Of a stretch of DNA of 64,000 bases, positions 36,199 through 48,700 are shown in pieces. Made by a program: the position numbers and the translations under genes. The notes below the pieces were generated by a model, which saw nothing but the letters and a program-made list of their open reading frames with translations, was not told the origin of the DNA and did no database searches. Source of the stretch: Davidsoniella eucalypti (Eukaryota; Ascomycota; Sordariomycetes; Microascales; Ceratocystidaceae); NCBI GenBank assembly GCA_004009845.1, contig RMBW01000013.1, forward strand, positions 1 to 64,000, given 5' to 3'. Numbering within the stretch: the first letter of the stretch is position 1; every line of letters begins with the position of its first letter.

Positions 36199-37044
36199 TT
36201 ATATCTCCTTCTTAGCAACACCGTCGTCTTGAGTTGCTGCATACTTGTCGCTTAGTGAGTTGTACTCATTGTGTAGCTGCTTGCTCTGCTTCTTGAGAGT
36301 CTCAAGATCGCGATCCTTGACGGCAAGCTGCTTCTTCAGAGTAGCAACATCAGCTGAGCTACCCTTAGTGCTTTCTAGGGTGAGAATCTTCTCCTCTAGA
36401 CGGATCTGTTCGAGAATCATGGAGTATGTGCGGTTGAGAATTAGAGAAAGAAGTAGCGTGAAGCCACATAGGTACATGTTGCGCTGGGCATAGAACTTGC
36501 GAGCCTGAACCTCGGTACGTTCGTGACCAAGAATGCTGCCAGCGCCCCTGCAGTAAGGAAAAGAAGATATTGTTAGAACCTGTGCTTCTGCTTGAGGATG
36601 GGGGACATAGTTAAGGGTATCTCAATGACGTACATGTTCTTAAGGTTGTTGTCAATGGCAGCATGAAGTTCAACCTGCACACGGTAGACGCGCATAACAC
36701 TATCGGCAAACAGGATGAGGACGAAAACGAAGGTGATCTTTAGCCAGTACTGAGCCTTGGCAATGAGAGGGCTCTGAGAGATGAACCTATACATGGATAT
36801 AATGTTAGCTGGCCGGCTCGCGGTTGGACGCATGTCGAGATTGTGGTGTGTGGCGGCACATACGTAAAAAGCTTCTTCTTGATGCTGTAGGGCATAGGCA
36901 CAATCAGGAGAAAGAATACTCCGACCTCAAACATGAGGAGGAAAAAAACCTAGGCGTAAAGTTAGCGTGTGAAGCTTCTTGGTCACTAGATGCAGCTTTG
37001 AAGTTGGCGAGGCGGCAGCTTACAAGAGAGTAGTAGAGCGTCAT
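36199..37044 (-). CDS. BAP31/Yet-family ER membrane protein
   Basis: Four exons: 37044-37024, 36949-36864, 36786-36634, 36547-36199; 202 aa. The first coding exon is only 21 nt (MTLYYSL). Joined, the N-terminus MTLYYSLVFFLLMFEVGVFF matches the BAP31 signature. Three membrane segments are at about 5-25, 45-65 (YWLKITFVFVLILFADSV) and 101-118 (MYLCGFTLLLSLILN). Between the second and third lies RVYRVQVELHAA...NNLKNMGAGS. The C-terminal about 80 residues form a cytosolic coiled coil (LEEKILTLESTKGSSADVAT...) ending KKEI, a KKxx-like ER-retrieval signal. The family assists cargo sorting and quality control of membrane proteins in the ER (yeast Yet1/Yet3). Confidence 0.93.
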
Positions 37045-38386
37045 GGTGATTGTGATATCGCGGCTCTAGAATGGGATGGATGGAATATATTCGATGGCTT
37101 GTATCAAGTACAGAGAATAAGAAAGATTCCCGATGATGGGAAATATAAGAAAAGTAGTGAAAATGGATGGATCCTCAGCTCTGATATGTTAGAAAAGAAA
37201 AAGAAAAATGGAAACAGGACGAGGTTCGCTAAGGGCGGAGATCACCAGAGCTTTATCCAGAAAAAAAAGCGGGATGGCGAGACAGAGGCAGCTACTAAGA
37301 TAGAAATGGAAAGATTGTTTCTTTTTTTTCTCTAGCTATGTGTGCAGACGACGTCAGGCCTGCAAATTGTAATATGAATTTATCGATTATTCTCTTTTGG
37401 GAGCGAGACATGTTATGACGATGTATTTGTTATTAATTTCTGGCTCGGCTAGAATCCAAGCCATAAAAAAAGATGCCGTTTTAGCACGAAAGACCTATTT
37501 TCTCTCCAAGTTGATGCCTACGATTCCGGCGCTTCCTCTGGAGAAAATACGTGAAAAATACATAAACAGATAGATAGCTCTTATACACGTATATATGTTG
37601 CGCTACAACCACATTATGTACTTTATATATAGCAAAGAGGCAGCCAGTCGCAATTACTAAATGCTATAGGTAACTCTACAGTTCAAGGACTAGCCTGGTA
37701 GAAACAATGCCCCTCCATACCACCTTTTTCTCAGCTTAGGTGGGCTTGAAGTAACTACATATACAGGGGACTGGATAGAGCGGGCCAGGCTATCCGTGCC
37801 ACCAAGTGCTCCGCCCCTCTACCGAATTATAGAATGGCTGTATAACAAGAATATAATATCGCCTTGTGTGTTCATTCTGTTGTCCAGGTTTTATCCTAAT
37901 TTGTTTTCGAACGTTAAACAGCCTATTCTAAGGGTCAAAACTTCAATTTATCATATCATATAAAAGCTTTCTTGGTCACGTGTCCTAGAGATGTTGAACG
38001 TCTTCATGTCACGTGATCTACATAATGTAAGGAATTATTTCAAGGCTAGTTGGTAATGTATGTATGTAGATGGACGAACTCAGAGACACCGCCAAAGCTC
38101 AACTATAATGTATTTCTATAAATCCAAATCCACTCTAATTAGAAGATAAACAAAACTCTGTACTACTATGCCCATTTAGTATATCTTGGACCCTATATAT
38201 AAAGAAAGGCCAAGGTGAGAGACAACATTGTAACTAAACCTGGACATGATATTCGTAAATTAGAGACAAAACGAGCCAGATAAACTAGAAGTTAAGTCAT
38301 GGCATTAGCCCAATATTGGCTCAATCGTTGGAACTGTTAAAGGAATATTGGGATTACATGATTTCAGACTTGACCGCCTTCCCACG
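37045..38386. promoter_or_regulatory. Spacer with paired CACGTG sites upstream of the BAP31-type gene
   Basis: The stretch is AT-rich. Two CACGTG E-box/CBF1-type hexamers lie at 37977-37982 and 38010-38015, 33 bp apart, about 940 bp upstream of the BAP31-type start codon. A purine-rich stretch at 37090-37330 has an open frame that I judge non-coding. No gene is supported. Confidence 0.45.
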
Positions 38387-41107
38387 TTAGGTCGCGGGTT
38401 GTCGTCCGTACTGGCCGCTGTTGGACGCTTGCTTAGTCCGTACGCGTTTGACTGGCACCGAAATAGAATCTAGCTTGGTATGGCCCTGTAAACGAGCCCT
38501 GCTACGCTTCTTGGAACTTTGAGTTGGGGATCGCGTTTGTTGACGATTAGCACTAACCTTAGAAGTATTGGTATTCACACCAGTGCTCCTCTGTGATTTG
38601 GGACTCCTATCTTCCTTCTGTTGTCTGTTGGCTTTGTCTCTGTCCATGAGATCGACCAAGTTCGGAAAGTTTCCACCATAGTCAAAAAGTAGCTCTTCGC
38701 CTGTTTTGATGGCACGCTTGGCGACAAATTTGATGCGATGTTCGTTGACCACAAAGCATATCCGAGGAATTAAATTGGCGTCTTTAGAGTGGTTGATGTA
38801 ACGACTCTTGTTACCAAAGACTGCAGCATCAACCCAGATGCCGTCTGCTTCAAGTAATGTGAACAGATAAGAACAGCTCCCTTGTTCGTCATCGCCAAAT
38901 CCCTCACCACGCCTAGCTCCTCGTCTTATTCCTTCATCGGCTGCTGCCTTCTCGCCTAGATACTCCAACACAAACTCGCCTTGCTGAATATCTTCGGCAG
39001 CGATGAGACCATAGCCAACACCGGGTATTTTGCTTTGTCCAGCAACGACCTTCTTTTTATGCCCGAGTTGTAAATCGCAGTTTTGGCATCCAGACCCAGC
39101 TGATATTATTTCTGCTAAACCTTTGTTATCAGGGTTTGTCAGCTCTCCAACGCCACAGAACCCACATAATGCTGCGTCGCATTCTCGTCCAAGCAAGACA
39201 CAAACACATGATTTTTGCTTGTCCGTACAGTTCTTCCCTTGCGCATGACATGAGCAGCCGGTAAATTGGTATGAACAGCTCTCGACTGTGCAGCGACATG
39301 CCGCCTGACAAAACTGTTTACTCTGAATACATGAGCAGTTCGACTCTTTACATAACCCTTCATGTGAGCATGGGATATTGACTGTGAGTTGATCTGGGAT
39401 GTGGGCAGACGTTTTATATTCCCAATCATGACTCAGAATCTTTTTAAAGCGATCGTACCACGGCAACAACGGCGCGTGTTTGAGTGGGGCTAGTCGTGAT
39501 GGAACTTCTGGGTATAGCCCACGGTCCAAGGCATGTTGATGGATCTCGTTGCATGATCTTTGGAGATATACAGAAGCAAGACAGGAAGCAGGCGCGCGAT
39601 GCAGCCTTCTTGGTATTGTCCCAGCTAGAACAGCAATGGCGTCTGACTCTATTGTTGTCCAAGGCTCCCCATCTCGCCGCATCGCTTTGTCGCTAGGCTC
39701 TTTGGATTCTTCCAAGAAACAATTACGGTTGCAGGGTGTAGGGTCGATTCCACCATGGACAGGAATGGCTTCAGAGCGTTCCTTGAGTACTTGGCGCTGT
39801 AGATCCGAGAAGCTAACATCCATATAACTCAATGAGTTTTGCATAAGATTATATAGCGTATCATAAGTTCCATGTTCGCACGAGTGACTGAAACAGGACA
39901 AACACGAAAGGGTCAGATGTGTTTCCAAGACTCTGTCGATATTTCGCTCGGGGCGCTGCCGCAATATTCTAGTATAGGATGCAGGGTCAGCAGCATCTAA
40001 CTCGAGAACATCATCTAGCGTGATGTTAGTCTCGGAGGTATGCCGGGCAGTGAAAACTTGGTTAAAGGCATCTGCAAAGGCTTGAACCTCATTTCTGGCT
40101 TTCGGTGAGCCTAACACCCCATCCCAATCTTCATAAAAACTGGGTTCAGATCGGGACAAATGCCAGAAGTTCAGCGCCGATTTCGTTACGGAGGGTAGGT
40201 TGAGTTCTTGAATCCATAGATCGATAGTCGAACGTATTAAAACGGCAGCCTCTTGCCTCATAATCCGTTCTATTCGTGCGGTCTCGAAGTAAATCCCAAA
40301 GCCAGAGTCCTGTGCTTGTTGTCGCAGATCCGCAACAAATTCGTCCCAGGTCTCCTGGTCTCTGGGGTTCAGGATGTCACGCACATGCGGAACGTATGTC
40401 AACGGAGCGAACGGGGCGAGGATATTTCGTGGGATCTCGACAAGATGAGATCTGTATGCAGGTACTGGAGAAGCATTGGTTTTGACTACAACGGTTTCGT
40501 ACGCAGAGTACTTTTTACCGCTTCTGAGCTACAAGTGCCGTGTGAGTGGTTATTCACAGTATTTGGATCGGTAAGTTTAGATAGGCAAGACACTTACAGA
40601 ATCCCGTACATTCAAGGTAGGTACGTCTTCGTGACGCTTGGGCTCCTGTATGGTATATTTGACACATGTAAGCCGTTTGAATAGACCAGATGTGGTTTTG
40701 TATGGGGTTACTATTGCATTCTGCTTAGAAAGCGCAGAATAGACGATGTTGGAATGGAGTTCGGGTATTTCTGCCTTGAAGCGTTGCAGTTGAGAGACCA
40801 GGCGTGGCATGGATGTCAAAGTTGTCAAAGATGAGTCTAAAACACCAGGCGAGGATAGTGTGCTATCACTTCCCAAAGACAGTGAAGAAACATTGTGAGA
40901 TATATTTTCTCTACTATGTTGATTGTGGAATATGGAGCTGCAGATAGGTGATGCCTTGAGCGACGTGCGTAGCGAAAGGGTTCCGTGGCTGAATTTAGCA
41001 TTAGACGACGGACTAGCCGTGACGGGATCTTCGAAGCCATTGTCATCTCGGCTGCTGGGAAGATCTGTCAGGTCGATATGTACTATCGACTTGTCCCCGT
41101 AGCCCAT
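38387..41107 (-). CDS. KMT6: Histone H3K27 methyltransferase, E(z)/EZH2-type (PRC2 catalytic subunit)
   Basis: Two exons: 41107-40598 and 40528-38387 (69-nt intron); 883 aa. The large frame alone begins with TTG (40402), so the ATG-containing upstream exon is needed; phases agree. Residues 1-170 are Ser-rich and disordered. About 160-540 holds the poorly conserved EZH N-terminal region (EED-contact and SANT-like parts), with a Cys-rich stretch (LSCLSCFSHSCEHGTYD) typical of the family. About 557-657 is the pre-SET CXC domain (NIPCSHEGLCKESNCSCI, QFCQAACRC, FTGCSCHAQGKNC). About 662-790 is the SET domain (KIPGVGYGLIAAEDIQQGE, RYINHSKDANLIPRICF, IKTGEELLFDYGGNF), including the NHS motif and the GEELLFDYG post-SET element. 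The last 95 residues are basic. The family trimethylates H3K27 for facultative heterochromatin. Length is greater than human EZH2 (746). Confidence 0.93.
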
Positions 41108-42532
41108 AGCGCCTAGGCATTCATTCGGAGTAATGTGGATAGTAGGCGGCTGGCCGAAGCAGCAGCAGCAGGACGATATGGTGTACTAGATGCTATGCCG
41201 CACGTGATCGCACCGGCTGCCATGGACGTTTATCTAGAACGGCCCAACAGGACTGAATAATAAAAAGCGCAAATCTTGCCGAATATATAGAAATGGAGAT
41301 GATGAAGTTGGTATCTGATATCGCGATAGTAGTGTCGTTCGTAAATTGTAGGTATATGATATTCAATACACAGGTGTATGACGCTTTTTGTTTTCTTTTC
41401 ATTCTCGTTGTTCGCGTAGGATCTTTAATCACTTGTGTTCAAGTAGCGCGTTCAGTAGTTGCAGCTTTCAAGGGGTTCCACAATTCTCAAGAGGAGAGGG
41501 AGATAAGTGGGGCGTTGTGCAGCACTACTAATGCCTATACAGATAGGAACGTTTTAGATGCTTTTTTTCAATTTTTATCAAGGTCTGAACTAATACTAGT
41601 ATACAATTTAAGAAGGACAGCCTACTTCTCAACATTAAATTCCGGAAGCGATCGTCTTTTTCATAGGATCATCATGATGTCGCCGGATTCTGCCTGCTTG
41701 TAGTTGCAATTTATCTCCGGAGAAGTGTATCGAATGATCTAGCTAGCCCTCTTCAAATACTTATACCACCACACCTACAACTAATACCAAAGCCTCAAAG
41801 CCATAACACAGTGAGTAAGGATATATAGGCATTAGCAACTACAGATGCAAGATGCTATATACATTCTTATATATATGTACACTACAGATATACCATAAAC
41901 CACGTCAAAAGCATACTCTTGAGCTTAACTTCATTAATAAATGCATTGGTCTCTATCCGAAAGCAGTCCTCAAACTTGTCTGATTAACACTGGGTAGTTT
42001 CCTTTCTCACACCAGTGCCGGGGTTCAACCGAGCCAGCCGGGTTTATTTTCTACAAAAGTAGGAAGAAGTTAAAAATAAAAATAAAAATGACGTCGACAA
42101 AACGTACCTGAATTGAGAAGCTCGAAGCAACAACGGCGTCTCTAAATAAATAAAAATGTCACCATTTTTGTATTATATGTATATATATTGATATTGTATA
42201 GTTAGCATTATGCTAGTTCCCAAAACAAGCTTGATTGGCCTGGATTCGCTGCTTTTGTCAAACAAGGCCACCAAAGTTGCTCCAGCTAGGATTAAAAGGC
42301 TTCATGCGTCCACCTCAAAGAATCGGAAATTGCCCCTCGGCTTTTCCCATTCTTCTGCGTCAAAACCAACAGTCTTATTAGGCGTCGATTTATACCAAAT
42401 TGTTCCTACTCATATACCCATCACCTACTGTTTGCTTTTGACATCAACGCCGGCAGAGTTTGCCATACCCACAACGCCTAGTATCCCATATTGCAATACC
42501 ACCAATCAACCCGCCCTTCAGATCCCTTCACT
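41108..42532. promoter_or_regulatory. Divergent promoter region between E(z) and the eisosome gene
   Basis: Head-to-head spacer of 1.4 kb. A CACGTG lies at 41201-41206, about 95 bp upstream of the E(z) ATG, and an AGC triplet run at 41158-41170. A 136-codon ATG frame at 41293-41703 is listed separately. The region upstream of the eisosome start (42180-42530) is the probable leader. Confidence 0.45.
41293..41703 (+). CDS. Uncertain 136-aa open frame
   Basis: The frame runs from an ATG (MEMMKLVSDIAIVVSFVNC) to a TAG, with a hydrophobic stretch near residue 33 (CFLFILVVRVGSLITCV) that could span a membrane. I recognise no family. It sits in an AT-rich divergent promoter and may be a chance frame. 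Confidence 0.15.
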   Translation: MEMMKLVSDIAIVVSFVNCRYMIFNTQVYDAFCFLFILVVRVGSLITCVQVARSVVAAFKGFHNSQEEREISGALCSTTNAYTDRNVLDAFFQFLSRSELILVYNLRRTAYFSTLNSGSDRLFHRIIMMSPDSACL

Positions 42533-43871
42533 ATGCACCGCACGTACTCTATGCGCCAGACTCGCGCGCCCACAGCGTCGCAACTTGAGGTTTGTATCTC
42601 GATGTTCCCCCGGCTCTATAAGTAGCTACTTGCTAGGCAGTCCATCGCAACTAACTCCTTCTCTGTGTCACAGAACCCGCCGCCGCCCACCTCCTCGACC
42701 AAAAGCGGCCGCATATTCGGTCGCGGCAGTCTCGGTATGCCACCTGATCAACACACCCCTACACTGGTGACGACAATTCGCTAACACAAGTATCGCTATC
42801 CCAAGGCCATGCGCTTCGAGGTAAGGCAGCAGGCGCCTTCGGTCCTGAGCTCTCTAAGAAGCTAGCTCAGTTGGTAAAGATGGAGAAGAACGTCATGCGT
42901 AGCATGGAGTCGGTTGCGCGAGAACGGATGGAAGTCGCTGTACGTATCACCACTCCAGACCCTTACTGAAACCTTGTTGCAGGAGATCATAGCCTTAGAA
43001 GTTCAAAAGACACAGACGCACTAACTACTACTTCTTTATGCAGAGACAACTTTCCATCTGGGGCGAGGGCGGCGATGAAGATGTATCTGATGTCACCGAT
43101 AAAATCGGTGTCCTGCTCTATGAAGTAGGTGAACTGGAAGACCAGTACGTCGATCGTTACGACCAATACCGTGTAACCATGAAGAGCATCCGTAATATCG
43201 AAGCTTCTGTTCAGCCCAGCCGCGACCGCAAACAAAAGATCATCGATAACATCGCCATGCTCAAGTATAAGGAGCCTAACTCACCCAAGATTGTCGTGTT
43301 GGAGCAAGAACTTGTCCGTGCCGAAGCCGAGTCGCTTGTAGCCGAAGCTCAGCTCTCCAACATCACCCGCGAGAAGATCAAGTCGGCCTTCACCTACCAA
43401 TTCGATGCGCTACGTGAACACTCTGAAAAGGTCGCTGTTATCGCCGGCTATGGCAAGCACTTGCTAGAGCTAATTGACGATACCCCTGTAACGCCTGGCG
43501 AAACCCGCGCGGCATATGATGGCTACGAGGCAAGCAAGGCTATCATCCAGGACTGTGAAGATGCGTTGACAAACTGGGTCTCGTCCACTGCAGCTGTCAA
43601 CGCAAAGCTATCGACCCGCTCACGTGCTCTATCACGGCGTCGTCAGAATAATATTCGTGCCCGTAATGGCCAGGCCATCGATGACCAAGTCCAGAAACAC
43701 CATCATCATGCTATTGTCCCCGAGACTAGTTCTTGGAATGAGGAAGAGGAGGACGACGAGAAGGATGAAGAAGAAATTTCGGACGAGGACGAGTTCAATG
43801 ATGACAATGTACGTCGCTACGATCCAGAGATGGAGACCAGGGGCCGTACACATGAGCCTATTGTTGTGTAG
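42533..43871 (+). CDS. PIL1: Eisosome core protein PIL1/LSP1 family
   Basis: Four exons: 42533-42589, 42674-42734, 42791-42939, 43044-43871; 364 aa, phases consistent. The N-terminus is MHRTYSMRQTRAPTASQLEN, then GRIFGRGSL and SLSQGHALRGKAAGAFGPEL. Together these form the PIL1 lipid-binding segment. The Pil1 BAR-type coiled coil spans about 45-255 (LVKMEKNVMRSMESVARERM, RQLSIWGEGGDEDVSDVTDK, IKSAFTYQFDALREHSEKV, AGYGKHLLELIDDTPVTPGE). The last about 90 residues are low-complexity with a His run and a long Asp/Glu block, ending THEPIVV. The family assembles half-pipe scaffolds on the inner plasma membrane (MCC/eisosome furrows) and responds to sphingolipid-dependent kinases. Ascomycetes usually have two paralogues; I cannot tell PIL1 from LSP1 here. 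Confidence 0.95.
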
Positions 43872-44263
43872 ATGTATCACACTTGTTTTACAGACACAAA
43901 TAAGCGGTTTTGCCTTCATACTGTTTATTGCTATCATAATAATGCCATAAGGCCAAAAACTAGGGCAGCTAATATGTAATCTATATAATCAACCATTTTG
44001 ATAAGTATTTTGAAGTTACAGTAGTGACAATCTCTGCGCACAGACCAAAGTGTATGTGAGCTTCACAACAATGAAGAACCATTTTATCCATTTCAGCTCT
44101 ACCAGCTATTCAAAGAACTAGTCGGTTCTTCGGACTCTCTAGATATCTTGGGTCTAGACGGATAGTAAACACTATCACACACGATTGTCGATAAGACTGT
44201 ATCCTATGGTTACCATAAGTAGAACTGATAATAGAAGTAAGCAACGCCCAGCACAGAGATAAG
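43872..44263. other. Convergent spacer
   Basis: AT-rich 3' flanks of the eisosome and NAA38 genes; a CACGTG lies at about 44276, just inside the NAA38 coding end. I see nothing else. Confidence 0.5.
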
Positions 44264-44857
44264 TCATGCGATAGCACGTGTTCTATATCTTTTTTGGCTA
44301 GCGAACTCCTCAAGCTCAATCTTTACGATGTGTTCACCGGGAATGACGATAGAACTTAGCATACGCTGATCCATGTTTAACATGAAGGAATCAGCGTCAC
44401 GCTCAGCACCTAACTTTGCGGCATCTCGAATAGCGTCTTGTTTTGGCAGAACATATTCATACGCATGAGTAAGAACAATGTTCATTTCCTAATCCAATGA
44501 GAAGCACACTATGTCAGCAATGTAACTTTGTGCTAGAGAGCAAGGCATCAGTGTGGCAGCCAAGAATATCTCTCAAGTTATATCGGACAACAGCTATATA
44601 CTATCGTTCGACATAATGATATACATATCATGTATGGTTGCAAGAATAACTACTTGGCAGCAAATGTTCACAGCACATACAGCTTTATAAGTGTATCTTT
44701 TTGTAATCATATGACGCCAACAAGGGAAGAGGGAGCATACCAAATCTGTGCATTTGAATTGGCCATGGAAAAATCGGCCGTCTTTGATTTCGACACGTAG
44801 GTTCTTATTCAGAAGTTCCCCGAGAAATTCTCGATGATTTAACAATTCAGACTCCAT
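44264..44857 (-). CDS. NAA38: N-alpha-acetyltransferase auxiliary subunit NAA38 (Lsm-domain, Mak31-like)
   Basis: Two exons: 44857-44741 and 44488-44264, with a 252-nt intron; 113 aa. The Lsm fold is visible: Sm1-like strand region FLGELLNKNLRVEIKDGRFF, then HGQFKCTDLEMNIVLTHAYE across the splice, and the Sm2-like end RMLSSIVIPGEHIVKIELEE. The loop carries a DADSF insertion. NAA38 is the small subunit of the NatC complex with Naa30 and Naa35, which acetylates N-terminal Met before hydrophobic residues on ribosomes. The long intron relative to neighbours is the only oddity. A generic LSm protein is the alternative; the FKCTD...NIVL...SSIVIPGEHI pattern favours NAA38/LSMD1. Confidence 0.85.
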
Positions 44858-45718
44858 GGTTGGGGATGGGAATTAGGGATGTTCACTTATGATTATGGAG
44901 TTAGTTATTGGGTTAACAAAATATCTACCATAAAGTCATCAAGCAATCTGCATGCATGCTTAGTCAGCAGAGTTATACTAGGATCAGTAATAGTTACAGA
45001 AAATCGATAATGATGGTTTTCATCTGTAATGATTAAACTAAGCTACAAATATACGGATATCACATGTGAAGAAATGAAATTGATACAATACATCGACCTC
45101 TGCTTCCATACTTTTATAGTGAAAGAGGTATTTATTGTGTTATCACAAAACTCCCTCATTAAATAGAAAATATAATCAAATCAAACTCTAATGACTTCAT
45201 CTATACCCAATACCTACTTCTCACGACTAAGCTGAGATGAGTCGAAAGATTTGTATTATTGTGAAAAATCATATGATGGTCTCTAACATTTCTCGTTGAC
45301 TGGCAAGGGCACCTTTTCATTGTTTTCTATTGAAGTTGTTCATTAGGGTATACATGTGCACATAATATAGCCAGGGTTAAGGTGAGGACCGGTCAGAAAT
45401 ACACCGCCTACTAAATGCAGCACTAACTTAGAACAGTTGCCTGATGAGCGAACATCTCTGTTGGAGCTTTTCTTGATTGTGATCGGTGGTAGCAATTTAT
45501 TCCCTCTGTTTTCAATATCGACAACTCATTATTGAAAACCACATCATCTAGATGATTTTTTGTCTTTTGTCTTTTTCGCTAGAAAATGAAGATATCCATT
45601 GAAAATCAGTATGCTTGATTCCAACCTCGCAAAAGCACGATACAATATTTATTCGATTTATATGATAGTTATTAGTCATTTACATTGCTGTCTTTACCAC
45701 TGATAGTTCTCATACGTT
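44858..45718. promoter_or_regulatory. Divergent promoter region between NAA38 and RAD2
   Basis: Head-to-head, AT-rich, 0.86 kb. No open frame of note and no clear motif beyond AT-rich tracts. It must contain both promoters. Confidence 0.45.
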
Positions 45719-48700
45719 ATGGGTGTTACTGGACTTTGGCAGGTTGTCCAGCCGTGTGCACGTCCAACTAATATTGCCACTCTGAATCGCAAGCGACTCG
45801 CTGTTGATGCTTCGATATGGATCTATCAGTTTCTCAAGGCCGTCCGCGACAAAGATGGCAACGCCTTGCGCAGTTCTCATGTCGTGGGCTTCTTTCGCCG
45901 TGTCTGCAAGCTACTTTGGTTCGGCATTCTACCGGTCTTTGTGTTTGATGGCGGTGCCCCGGCCCTGAAACGGCTGACAATTCAAGGCCGTCGGCAACGC
46001 CGGGAAGGGCGACGAGAGGATGCTGCCCGCACTGCCAGCAAGCTATTGACGGTACAGATGCAGCGGTATGCTAACGAAGAGATTGAGAGACAGCGCAAAA
46101 GGAGGAGCGAGAAGATGGCAGACACTCATCTTCCCGAGCCTCAAGAAAAGGCACCCGGCTCTAACGATGCTGTCCATGTTTTTGAACCCGAGATGCCATC
46201 CAAGGAGATCCCACCCAATCCCAAATTTGTACGACAAGACCCATATCACCTACCAGAACTAGACGGTAGTATTGAATCACGACGAAACCCGGATGATCCA
46301 AGAATCATGAGCGTTGAAGAACTACAAGAATACGCTCAGCAGTTTGATTCAGGCGAAGACATCAACCTATACGACTTCCGAAACATTGACTTTGACAGCG
46401 ACTTCTTTCAAAGTTTGCCAGCTGCTGATAGATACTTTATCCTCAATGCTGCTCGACTCCGTAGCCGTCTCAGAATGGGACTCAGCAAAGAGCAGCTCGA
46501 GGTCATGTTTCCCGATCGCATGTCATTTTCGCGGTTCCAGGTTGAACGTGTTCAAGAACGAAACAAGTTGACCCAGCGCTTGATGAAGGAACTTGGCATG
46601 TCCGGTCTAGATTTGACCATAGATGGAGGGGGTCGTATTGCAAGTGACCAAGGAAGAGAGTATATTTTGGTGAAGAATGATAGTGCGGAGGGCGGCTGGG
46701 CTCTCGGTGTTGTCAGCAATAACCGTGACCTCGGCAAAGCCCACAAGCCAATCGATGTCGATGCCATCACTTTTGAATTCCAGGGTCAGGGCGGTGACGA
46801 TGATGAAGACGAAGACGAAGATTTCGAAGACGTTCCAATCGAAGGGCTCAATCGTCTCCCAAAGGCTAGATCTTTTGGGGCGCTAGTTCAACAAGCTCAA
46901 GCCACCGAGGCCAACGATGATGAAGACTCAATGTTCGTTAGAGGGGAAGCATCTCAAAGCACTAGAGCCGAAGATTTTGTTTTGGCGCGTGATGAGCAGG
47001 ACGATATAGATCTTGCAATCTCCCTATCCCTTCAAAAGCAGCATGAATTGAAAGCCAGCAATGTGGTGGATTCTGATGACAGCTTTGAGTTTGAAGATGT
47101 TAACGTGGAGAAACCTCAATGGATGCAGAAAATGGTCGATATGCAAATCCCGAAGTCGAGCAGCAAGTTTGACTTGAACATGATCAATCGTCGAGCCAAT
47201 GCCGAAGTCAACAACCCTGTCACAAAGGAGGTCATTCAACTTGAAGCTGTAGTCAACGATGGTAGTGATAGCGATAGCGATATGGACCTACAGGCTGCTC
47301 TGGCCCTATCCCGTAAAACCCAACAGGCGAAGCCGGTCAACGTTCCGATGCCGTCAATTCCAGTGGCTACCAGCAACCCATTTGGAGGCCCTTTACCGTT
47401 CCCCATGCTTGACTGGGCCTCTAAGAAGCCTCTGGCTGATCCCAAACAAAGCACTTCCATGTCAGTGCCACCCAATAACATCTCTAAAGAGGGAGACAAT
47501 GTCCTCGGCGGAGGTTTCATCATCGAGCCGTCTCAAGACCAGGACAAGAAGGATGCGCCGAAAAATGATCTGCCGCCATGGATGACCGATGACACCGATA
47601 TTGTCGAGTCACTAAAGCAACAGATTGAATCTCAGAAGCGAATGGACGCCAAAGATCGAGAGTTATCCAAGGCGGAAGAGGAGGCTTTCAAAGCGGATCA
47701 AGCACGGGAGCGCGATATCATTGAGATCGATTCTGAAAGTGATGAAGATTCCAAAATCACCAAAGTCTCTATTACTTCGAACGAAAAGGCACCACTTCCA
47801 CTACTCGATGATAGCCACAAAGAAACTGAACTTTCACAAGTAGAGATTTCTAATATGGCACCTTGTTCACCATCGGTCTCACCCGAACCAGAGTTTGAGG
47901 ATGTTGTAGCACCTGCTACCCACGAAGAACCACCAGCACAGTTCACTGCCCCCATTGAGGAAGTCGTCGAGAAGGACTTTGGTGAGATCGATGATGAGGA
48001 GTTGTTTGGTGATGAGGCTCAGGATGCCATTAGCGAAGATGAAAAAGAGGCACACCTCAGTGACATTGAAGACGAAGAGTTACTGATTCAAATGGTGGAA
48101 GAGGCAGAAGAGCATGTACGGTTCACTAATGAATTACGAAATCGGCCCGAAGATGCCGGGAATGACACCATGGAAGCCGAACTCAGGCAGCTACGTGACC
48201 AGCAACGCAAAGACAAACGAGACGCCGATGAAGTGACGGAGAATATGGCACTAGAGTGTCAAGCACTACTTCGCCTCTTCGGCATCCCATTCATTACGGC
48301 TCCCATGGAGGCTGAGGCGCAGTGTGCGGAACTTGTCAGACTAGGACTCGTCGACGGCGTGATCACGGATGATTCTGATACGTTTTTGTTTGGCGGTACA
48401 CGAGTGTACAAGAACATGTTCAACACTAGCAAGTTTGTCGAATGTTATATCGCGTCAGACTTCGAGAAGGAAATGTCGCTCGACCGTGATGGCTTAGTAG
48501 CACTGGCTCAGCTTTTAGGCTCTGATTATACTGAAGGACTCCCTGGAGTTGGTCCCGTCACAGCTGTGGAAATATTGTCGGAGTTTCCTGGCAAAGATGG
48601 CCTGAAAAGATTCCGAGAATGGTGGGAAGCCACACAAAAGATTGTAACTTCCCAAGGAGCCGACGCCGACTCGGCATTCCGTCGCAAATTCCGCAAGGCA

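Noticed and set aside
40384..40402. E(z) start at 40402
   Set aside because: That codon is TTG; the frame is open upstream and joins an ATG-containing exon at 40598-41107 in phase.
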